Positions 56,728-64,000 of a stretch of 64,000 bases of DNA are shown here, in pieces. The notes under the pieces are model-generated. The model saw nothing but the letters and a program-made list of their open reading frames with translations. It was not told where the DNA came from and searched no databases. This DNA comes from Saussurea involucrata (lineage: Eukaryota > Streptophyta > Magnoliopsida > Asterales > Asteraceae), in NCBI GenBank assembly GCA_033807775.1, contig CM066314.1:145937429-146001428 (forward strand), in the 5' to 3' direction. Numbering within the stretch: position 1 is the first letter of the stretch; the number at the start of each line of letters is the position of its first letter. A program made the position numbers and the translations under genes.

Positions 56728-57286
56728 ACACGTCTTCTCAGAAGTAGACTTCAAGAGTCTAAAGCTTGATGATCTCATAAGTCTATATGATATTCTGGCA
56801 CGGGCTCCTGAAAAGAAGATAGAATGGTCTGGCGCATATCATAGCGTCAAGAGGTTCATGCAGAATATCCTAAAATTTTCTTATCTTACAGATTTCCAAA
56901 TGGCCTTGGAATTACACTAGACTAGGGTAAACCTTAGAGCACCAAAACGGTGACTGTCAGACATCCAAGGTATTCCCGCGTATACTGTTCTCAAGAAACC
57001 TGAACTTGGGGTTGTTTACTGTAACCAAGACTCAAAGAAAAGATTCATGAGAGTATGTGAATCCAACAAGTTCGGTGATGGAACTTTCAAGATAATTCAG
57101 ATCAACCTTGAGAGCAAACTGCGTCTAGATGCAAGCGGGGAGGTGAAGCTTAAAGACAAGGAGAAGGAGCTGATCAAGCAAGCCCTGGATGCCATTAACT
57201 ATCGGAAGGAGTACCGGAATGCACTGCGGAGGTTCGAGATCATTTTTGGGATTCGGAAGAAGCATGTGTTCCCGGTGGATGCTTAG
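56728..57286 (+). pseudogene. Sirevirus envelope-like ORF of D, C-terminal part
   Basis: The frame continues from 48179 when E is removed. The first block (56728-56920) contains FSEVDFKSLKLDDLISLYDI. A TAG stops it at 56918-56920, and a second block, 57047-57286 (LDASGEVKLKDKEKELIKQA to HVFPVDA), follows in another frame. The final stop is 24 bases before the polypurine tract, as in A and C, which supports envelope-like identity. Confidence 0.6.
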
Positions 57287-57309
57287 TCTCTTTGCCTCTA
57301 CATTAGTAC

Positions 57310-57321
57310 AAAGGGGGAGAT
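57310..57321 (+). promoter_or_regulatory. Polypurine tract of element D
   Basis: AAAGGGGGAGAT directly before TGTTAGTGCC, the same form as in B and C. Confidence 0.88.
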
Positions 57322-57574
57322 TGTTAGTGCCTTAATTACCTAGTTGTACCAAGTAGAAGGACCTAATGTGTAAATGCTAAGTTACAAACTATATAATGTA
57401 TTTTTCTCCTAGATTAGCATTAGGTCATCCATTACTTACACACACTAGTACACACATAGTGCACTTTCTCTCTACATTCTCTAATTGTGTACTTGTTGAT
57501 CTTTGATGAATATATGGATGGCCATCTGATTGTTTTCACTATTTGATTACTTGTTCTAGGATCACAATATAACA
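57322..57574 (+). repeat. 3' LTR of element D
   Basis: Starts TGTTAGTGCC at 57322. The end is taken at ATAACA (57574) because it forms the inverted TGTTA/TAACA pair. The 5' partner is outside the window, so the right edge is provisional. Confidence 0.6.
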
Positions 57575-57896
57575 TGATGGACCCATAACTCAAGAACTAT
57601 TAATTTTCATACCTTAGTAAATCGGAGGAATGCACATTTTATTCCTATTCCTGATCTCTTGCATTCTCAATTTCAGTTTTATTCTCATTTCTTAAAATGA
57701 ACCAAACACCTCCTTAATTGAAGTAAACAATTATATGTTTTATAGGAAGACATTGAACATAACTTGTTAGCGAATAGCGACACAATAAGTTATATTCTTA
57801 TGAAACAAAAAATTATTAAGAAGATGTTTGGCAACCTGGTATGACTCAAGAAGTAAATCATCATATTAATACCAAAACAGGGTTGCAACGTTCAGC
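57575..57896. other. Unassigned AT-rich stretch between D and the LINE
   Basis: No gene. The string ATGAACCAAACACCTCCTT near 57696-57714 resembles ends of small DNA transposons, but no partner end is evident. A 36-base direct repeat (TTAATACCAAAACAGGGTTGC) at about 57867-57922 spans the LINE edge. Confidence 0.5.
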
Positions 57897-58388
57897 TCAG
57901 CTTAATACCAAAACAGGGTTGCAAAGCCACCTCGACCACTCTAACTTTCTGCCGTGAAATCTCCTTGAAATCCACTCGAAGCTGCATCGTTGAAATTCGA
58001 AAAATAAATCCGCTGCGTTTCTATTGTCTTCCTTGAAAACAACTTGGTTGCGCTGACTCCAAACGAAGTATAAGATTGACCACCAAACCACTGTCTGTAT
58101 ACCTGAAAGATTCAAGTCTGTTGCCAAGTTGTCTTCTAGATTTAGAACTTCGTCTACCGACTCGATTGAATCTTTCCGAATCTTCCACCATTTAAACGCC
58201 TCTTTCCACACCCTTTGCACTTCACCACATTTAACCAAAGCATGCTCAATGGACTCCACCTCCAACCCGCACCTTGGACAAAGAGTCGAATGGAGGTCAA
58301 TACCCATTTTATCAAGAGTCTCTCTACACGGTAGCCGTCCTAGACTCGCTCTCCACACAAAAATACGGACCCACCTTTTTTGGGACTA
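57897..58388 (-). pseudogene. LINE (L1-type) ORF2 C-terminal fragment, RT zinc-binding domain
   Basis: A frame of about 160 codons reads RIFVWRASLGRLPCRETLDK, then CPRCGLEVESIEHALVKCGEV, the zf-RVT domain at the end of plant non-LTR reverse transcriptases, and ends with a stop at 57897. Everything upstream (endonuclease, RT core) is missing, as is usual for 5'-truncated LINEs. No poly(A) tail is visible beyond the stop. Confidence 0.85.
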
Positions 58389-58636
58389 TTTTTAGCCATT
58401 AAGGGTTTTTTTTATTTTAAAGTGAATATTTTTTTACCTCTAAGTATATAAATTTTCTTTGGCATGTCGCAAATTTATATTTCTCTTCAATTTGTAGTCA
58501 ATAATCTCGAGACTACAAATATATTCAGTGCTGGACATCCATAAAAAATGGTACCCATTTAAATCATGAAAAAAGAAACAGTTTCATAGTTTAAAAATTA
58601 AAACTGAGTTTTACACTTAAAAGAGTACTGATACTC

Positions 58637-58945
58637 AGGGACTGTTTAAAAAACGCTTACCCGGGTAAGTGCTTACCAAGTCACATTAGCTTACTGGATG
58701 AATATGACAAGGAATAAGAATTTTACCCGGTAATAGCGGAAGCAAGGACCGAGAGTCGAAAGCATGGACCGAGAGTTTCACCCGGTAAGTGAGTGTGATG
58801 GCTCTTATCACGGTTAGCGCTTACCGGCTAAATTGTTGCATACGATGCCATTTTGATGGACTAAAATCTTACCCGAGAAATAAGTAAAAGTGTTGAATTT
58901 TACCAGTAAGCACTTACCCGGGTAAGTGATTAGGAAAACGTCCCT
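58637..58945. mobile_element. MITE with imperfect terminal inverted repeats
   Basis: Ends share AGGGAC...CTTACCCGGGTAAGTGCTTAC in inverted orientation (left 58637-58677, right 58904-58945). About 309 bases, no ORF. TACCCGGGTA is itself palindromic at each end. A target duplication is not clear, so the superfamily is uncertain. Confidence 0.7.
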
Positions 58946-60395
58946 TACACTGCATCAATTAAAAATATTTAGAAGATGTTTGATCAAAAATAACAATAAT
59001 ATATATTTGATATAAAGTGGAATTTAGCATTGTTGCATTATGAGGAACTTATTCCTATATGGAACACAAGATTAAATTCTTTATCTTTATTGATACTGGT
59101 TCAATGGTTATGCTATTGATACTGGTTCAATGGTTGTACAAGTGTGCATCCACGTGTCGATGCTGTGTGTGCAGACGTGGCATTATATATATTATAACCT
59201 AGACTAATTTCTTAACAAATTATAACTGTAAGACATCAGTTCTGATTAAACATCAGTGACCACAATTATTATGACGTGGAATTATATTCATGTGAGAGAA
59301 ATAATCAAATGGATATAATCCTATTAATTGGTCAAATAATGCATAATGGAATCATGGAAATTAGATGGGTATTTTTGGAATTTTATTAATCCAAGAAATA
59401 TTAACTTCCCATAAACTTTATTTAAAAAAATAATAATTACCTACAAAAACGTAACGAAAGGTGACATGTTGTTTAGTGGTGGATCTATAAATTTTTACCT
59501 AAGTAAAGTATTTTTAAGATAGATTCGTTCAAAAGATTTGCTCAAAATTTTTGTTTGATTTCAACAGATTCTTTTATTTTTAGTTTCTTACGGTATACTT
59601 TCTTTGAGGTTTTTTTATTTGCGAAAAAATGTTGAGAAGAACTAAGCTAGAAATTAAAGTCGATAAAAAATTGTTTTTTTTCCATTTTAATGGTCACCCA
59701 TCCACCACCAAATACATGTCATATCGGTATATCGACCCTGATGTTGTGGAGGTTTATTTAAAACCTAACCGAAACTTCTTGGAATCCAATTTCTAAGAAT
59801 GCATGACATATCAAAATAAAGTGTCATGTCCGATTGTTAAATGTCTTAAAACATTTTTTGATAAGAAACACATTCAAATATTTGGAAATATTTTGGAGTC
59901 ATGGTTATAATCAGAAGGCTACTTTAAAACATGATCATCATGTTATAAAGTTAGCTGGCGTTGATTAGGTTAAAAACATTTAAACAATCTAACCTAATGT
60001 TGGCAATTTGAAAAATTCCGACCCAACTCAACCAAAACAAAAGTGCAACCCAACCCACCTGTTCGGTTTGGTCGGATTATACTAAAACAAAGTAAAATCA
60101 CTTTAGTAACATAAAAATAAAGAAAGTTTTCACTTGAAATAAGATCAATTATTCAAGAGAATATATGAGTTCATCAAATATTTAAGTATTAAAGAGTTCG
60201 AAATATAAATAATTTTCGAGAACCCGTTAAAACTTTCATCGAGTTATCGGGTTGGTCGGGTTTCTTTGTGCCTAACCCAATAAATTCAGTTTTCCTTGAT
60301 TTTGTATCGATTATACGTCAGGTTACCTTGCGGTTATTTTTTTTGGGTTTTCTCGAGTCAAATTGGTCAGTTTTTAAACACCCCTAATACAGTAA
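58946..60395. other. AT-rich intergenic DNA, possible decayed hAT-like element at its right end
   Basis: No gene. A 21-base local duplication (TATTGATACTGGTTCAATGG) lies at 59089-59132. The stretch 59992-60388 is rich in AACCCGACCCAAC-like words and ends in AAACACCCCTA, reminiscent of hAT-type non-autonomous elements. A matching left end is only suggested. Confidence 0.35.
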
Positions 60396-60773
60396 TAGGA
60401 CGATAATCAAATGAGAACCACAAATATGTTACAAACCCGTGAGAACCAATATAAAAATATTTGTTTACATATTTTTTTCATCAAAACTTATGATTTAAGA
60501 TATTGTTACACATATGTTCGTGTTCACCTTATGAAAAGAATACATGTGAAAAACGAAATTTGTTTCACCTAGTGAAATGAAAAATACTCGTAAAAAATAT
60601 TCACATGGTGAAACAAATCTATGTGAAACTATCATATTATAAAACACATATATTTGAAGTAAAATATAATAAATCCTAGCATTTGATGAAAAAATATCAT
60701 GTAAAAATATATTTTTTATATCGATTCTCACAGTTTATAACATATTTGTGGTTCTCATTTGATTTAACCCCTA
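60396..60773. mobile_element. Fold-back/MITE element with ~45-base inverted ends
   Basis: The left arm AATCAAATGAGAACCACAAA and following TATGTTA is mirrored at 60725-60764 with few mismatches. About 378 bases and AT-rich between. It has no coding capacity. Confidence 0.7.
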
Positions 60774-61240
60774 CAGAAATATGTCTTAAATAACCTTAAT
60801 TTAATCATGATGTTTATCTAAACCTCATGGAGGTTTTTGGAATCCGGTTCTAACAAAACTATTCTCTAACATTGTCACGTTCTATAATTAAATATCCTAA
60901 ATAACTTTTGATGAAAAGAAATTACGCAAACCGTTCATGAATTAGCTTGGAATCCAAAGAAGGTTCTTTAAAAAAAAATGGTAATTACAAGAAGGCTATT
61001 ATGAAGCACATGTAATATATACTTTGTAGTTTGTAGCTCTTTGAATGTCTTAAATACTCTTAATAATAATAATAATAATCGCTTTGATGTTTTTCTTAAT
61101 TAAAAAATAAAGGGTAAATATTTTTTTTATTAAAAAATGGTTATAACTAGCTTTTAATTCATAATCATTGGATCATTTTAATCTAACAGCTTGGATGGTT
61201 TCTTTGATTCTTTTTTTTCATGGTTCTCTTTCAATCTCAT

Positions 61241-61242
<2 letters not shown>
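60774..61242. other. AT-rich intergenic DNA
   Basis: No gene seen. A short ATA/AAT repeat lies at 61061-61078. Confidence 0.6.
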
Positions 61243-61298
<56 letters not shown>

Positions 61299-61583
61299 GT
61301 GAGTTCAAACGAGAACACTAACTATTTACGAGAACACGAGAACGGCCGTCCATTTACAAAATCACATGTGATTCACGTACAAAATCACATGTGATTCACG
61401 TACAAAATCACATGTGATTTTACACTACCTGGAAATCTGGACGTGAATCACATGTGATTTTGTACAAAATCCAGGTAGTGTAAAATCACATGTGATTTTG
61501 TACATGGACGACCGTTCTCGTGTTCTCGTAAATAGTTAACGTTCTCGTTTTAACCTTTCTTTCTCTTTCTCTCTCTGTCTCTG

Positions 61584-61627
<44 letters not shown>
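61243..61627. mobile_element. Microsatellite-bounded fold-back element 1
   Basis: Order: (TA)20, (GA)8, a palindromic body of about 260 bases, (TC)n, (TA)12. The body's ends pair over about 60 bases (CGAGAACACTAACTATTTAC against its inverse at 61510-61547). Inside are three tandem copies of ACAAAATCACATGTGATTCACGT-like 23-base units (61356-61420) and an inverted copy of the same. Confidence 0.8.
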
Positions 61628-61648
<21 letters not shown>

Positions 61649-61913
61649 TCAGGTTCAGGGGAAAACCTCAAAAAAACGAAAAACTGAGGAACACCCTGGT
61701 AGCCCTTCATCTGGACGATATGCACTTGTGCATACAAGTAATTTGTAGCATGCACACATACATATGCACAAATGAATAATGCACAGGTGCATAAAACCCA
61801 AAAAAACAACTTAATTTACTTGTATGCATTTGTGCATACCGTCCAGATGAAGAGCTACCAGGGTGTTCCTTAGTTTTCCAGTTTTTTGAGGTTTTTCCCT
61901 TGAATCTCTCTCC

Positions 61914-61971
<58 letters not shown>
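61604..61971. mobile_element. Microsatellite-bounded fold-back element 2
   Basis: Adjacent to element 1 and sharing its (TA)12. Order: (TA), (GA)11, a body of about 255 bases, (TC)n, (TA)11. The body's arms pair over about 80 bases (AACACCCTGGTAGC at 61690 against its inverse at 61852-61866). Different in sequence from element 1 but identical in plan. Confidence 0.8.
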
Positions 61972-62170
61972 CATTCTATTTATTTTCTTAAACATCCTTC
62001 TAAATGACATTTTATAAAACATATGGTATATATTTGCAATAATGTTTGAATATTTACTAGATGTATATGTTTTCGTTTTTTTATTTATAAAAAGTGATAG
62101 AAGAATATAATTTTTTTCATAAAGGGATGACTTTATATTTCAATTCACTTTCTGGGGCCCTTTTTCTAAG

Positions 62171-62178
62171 TATATAAA
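62171..62178 (+). promoter_or_regulatory. TATA box of the zinc-finger gene
   Basis: TATATAAA, 109-116 bases before the ATG at 62287, giving an expected 5' leader of about 80 bases. Confidence 0.65.
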
Positions 62179-62286
62179 CCATTGAGGCTCATTCAAGAAA
62201 ATTACAAACTCCATTGACATATATATACATACATACAATTACTTTTTTCTATCGTTTTAATCTCTTTAAAATCAAACAAAAAGCAA

Positions 62287-62796
62287 ATGAGCAGCGGGGA
62301 TTGGATGTGTGGTGCATGCCAGTATTCAAACTTTAAGAAACGTGATGTTTGTCAAAGATGTCAGTGCCCCAAATTTGCGACACCAGATGAGATTACAACT
62401 CATGCAAACAAAACAAAGGTGTTGGCAGGTGACTGGTACTATTGTTGTGAAGCACACAACTTTGCCAACCGAACTGAGTGTTATAGATGTGGTGCACACA
62501 AAGATTATATCACGATGATGGCATTTGCAGCATCTAGTTATTCTTACGAAGCTAGCATTCTTCCAGGAGGAAAACTTGGTGATTGGATGTGCATGAGGTA
62601 ATCAATCATCTAAAGATCAATAATCATGCATACCCTATCAAGATTATATATATATATATATATTGTTAGCTTGTGCTTTTAATTTGCTATGATTATAATT
62701 GTCATAACCTACATTTTCATGGCTTCACACAGGTGTATGGGACACAACTTTGCAACTAAGATGGAATGCTACAAATGCAAATCACCAAGGGAATAG
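62287..62796 (+). CDS. RanBP2-type zinc-finger protein, two exons
   Basis: The coding sequence joins 62287-62597 and 62733-62796 (124 codons). The intron (62598-62732) has GT...AG borders and splits an AGG codon. Three RanBP2 fingers are visible. Finger 1 (residues 4-29) is DWMCGACQYSNF...CQRC, a regular W-X-C-X2-C-X3-N-X6-C-X2-C. Finger 2 (48-72) has adjacent Cys53-Cys54 instead of C-X2-C and is probably weakened. Finger 3, completed only after splicing, reads CMRCMGHNF...CYKC and ends at residue 124. Plant proteins with three such fingers are known; these fingers generally bind single-stranded RNA or ubiquitin. The asparagine in NF favours RNA. It is short for the family. The reading frame is clean, unlike the repeats around it, so it is likely a real gene. 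Confidence 0.85.
62598..62732 (+). other. Intron of the zinc-finger gene
   Basis: 135 bases, AT-rich, GTAATC at the 5' end and CACACAG at the 3' end, with a TA repeat at 62647-62663. Removing it completes finger 3 and leads to a stop at 62794-62796. Confidence 0.85.
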
Positions 62797-62922
62797 GAGT
62801 ATAAAGTTGTATTCATGGAGAACTTCCTTGTTCTTCAAGAATGCTATATTTGTTCTCTTGATTTTGTCAATTTATGCCCAAAAGTCAATCACATACGTTT
62901 GGAAGTCGAGTCATGTTTTATT

Positions 62923-62928
62923 AATAAA
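62923..62928 (+). terminator. Poly(A) signal candidate of the zinc-finger gene
   Basis: AATAAA about 130 bases after the stop, in a T-rich 3' region. Confidence 0.5.
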
Positions 62929-64000
62929 AGACATTGCTCAATTATTATGTTATATTGTATTTTTTTTCTCTAAACACAATAATAATCTTAGAGCAATGTA
63001 TTTTGAAAAGTCCATTGTCGAGTATGATGATATGGGGATTCATCAAAAAAAATATGATCCATGTATGGGTACAAGATGGGGATCTTATATAACAAACATG
63101 ACTAGCTATGAGAACATTGCATTAAATGTCACATGAAAGTCACAAGTGTTTCCTTATTTGGCCATTGTATACACAATCTTTTGACTTGATATCTAGAGTT
63201 TGAGTATGTGAGTTATATGCTTTGACATTGATTCTAATCACGCAATTAAAGGACAAAATGGTTGTTGGATATGTCATATATCACTTAGTATTACTAACAT
63301 GGATCAAGAAAAGATTTGTCCCTTATGTATGACAAGAATAATGTCTCTAGATCCCTTGATTGAATAGTATCAAGGAAACATATACATAACCAGATAGTTG
63401 CAAATATTGGATGTTGATATTTGTTTTGTTAGTGCATTTGAGAATTAAGAAATTAGAGGTTAGACATAACGAGTATGACATATGCTTTGTATACAATCTG
63501 GATATCAAGAATACATGTCGAATAAGACGACCTTTTTGTTTTGCTGTTTTTCAATGCTACAGTCACCAAGGAGTATTTAGCCTTGCAAGATGGCCATAGA
63601 TTTATTTACTTAAACCACTTGGGTTCTGACACACTAGTTAAGCCTTATGGGATGTAGTGTAAAATATCATCTACCTTGGGTTCGAATACAGACGCTACCA
63701 AAGCCCTTGTGCACATGGAGGTTCACCTGCGATGACTCCAAACCATTTATGGTCGCTCCGACTCAATTGGTACGCGTAGGTTGGCCCAAAAACCCATGGT
63801 TACCAAAAAATATCTATTATTTATTTTTGGAGGGCATTTAAACGTTGATTTTTTTGACACAACAATACACTTTGAATCAGTATCGGAAGGAGGTTTATAA
63901 CTTTTGTTAAGATTTCACGTTTGAACTACATAAAACTAATGACAAAAACATTTAAATATATGATAAACAGTAAACCCTATATACTAATACGACATAATAT
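62929..64000. other. 3' flank, no gene recognised
   Basis: Open frames are short and lack recognisable motifs. GGTTCGAATAC near 63681 resembles a polymerase III B box, but no A box or tail was found. Confidence 0.6.

Larger units (their letters stand above)
1..57574 (+). mobile_element. Element D: 3' part of a Sirevirus-type Ty1/copia retrotransposon, interrupted twice
   Basis: D-derived sequence is present at 1-2793, 46290-48179 and 56728-57574; the rest of the span is inserted DNA. The window opens downstream of pol, whose start and 5' LTR lie outside. Visible parts are a long spacer with a purine tract at 127-135, an envelope-like ORF in three pieces, a polypurine tract and a 3' LTR. The long ORF after pol and the repeated purine tracts are typical of Sireviruses. 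Removing E with one copy of its target duplication restores an open frame across 48179/56728, so the pieces belong together. Placement of the first cut rests on loss of plastid homology at both edges and on the ORF's continuing character. Confidence 0.7.

Noticed and set aside
59755..60960. Possible diverged local duplication (GGAGGTTT..GGAATCC words at about 59750 and 60830)
   Set aside because: Similarity is patchy and could be chance in AT-rich DNA. A dot plot would decide.
63411..63841. Short ORFs at the right edge and a possible SINE B box near 63681
   Set aside because: No domain, no A box at proper distance, and no tail or target duplication seen.

Overview
The window is plant nuclear DNA. 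It combines nested LTR retrotransposons, fold-back elements and a spliced eukaryotic gene with a block of plastid genes that carries nuclear-style decay. A eudicot is likely. The Sirevirus families remind me of Asteraceae, but the sequence does not prove that.

Layout, outermost to innermost. (1) Element D, the 3' part of a Sirevirus-type Ty1/copia element on the + strand, runs from base 1 to its 3' LTR near 57574. Its envelope-like ORF is cut in two places. (2) The first cut (about 2793 to 46289) is a nuclear plastid insertion (NUPT) in native plastid order: rps18 (partial), rpl33, psaJ, trnP, trnW, petG, petL, psbE, psbF, psbL, psbJ, then petA, cemA and ycf4 (partial). Several genes are broken, mostly by changes of the C-to-T/G-to-A type. 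(3) Element A (7137-42428, - strand), a Sirevirus with 720-bp LTRs and a perfect TTATA target duplication, sits in the psbJ-petA spacer. It has gag, protease, integrase, RT, RNase H and a long envelope-like ORF. (4) An 8.4-kb insertion lies in element A between RNase H and the envelope-like ORF (12450-20819). It joins the 3' halves of two different Sireviruses (B and C) so that both outer ends are U5 ends, and it has a clean ATTTT duplication. (5) A 13.6-kb stretch of A containing that insertion is tandemly duplicated (unit 1 about 8661-22224, unit 2 about 22223-35876), with microhomology at the breakpoint. (6) The second cut in D is element E (48180-56727), a non-coding element with 2335-bp LTRs (LARD type) and an ACACG target duplication.

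The right end (57575-64000) holds a LINE 3' fragment, several MITE or fold-back elements (two bounded by TA/GA microsatellites), and the one gene that looks functional in the nucleus. That gene is a two-exon RanBP2-type zinc-finger protein (62287-62796) with a TATA box and a poly(A) signal.

The plastid genes shown here (photosystem II, cytochrome b6f, ribosomal proteins, tRNAs) are passengers and are not expected to act as an operon in the nucleus. The most unusual items are the two-U5-ended chimeric insertion, the microhomology-mediated duplication, a TATA-containing block conserved upstream of the envelope-like ORF in two Sirevirus copies, and palindrome arrays in Sirevirus spacers.
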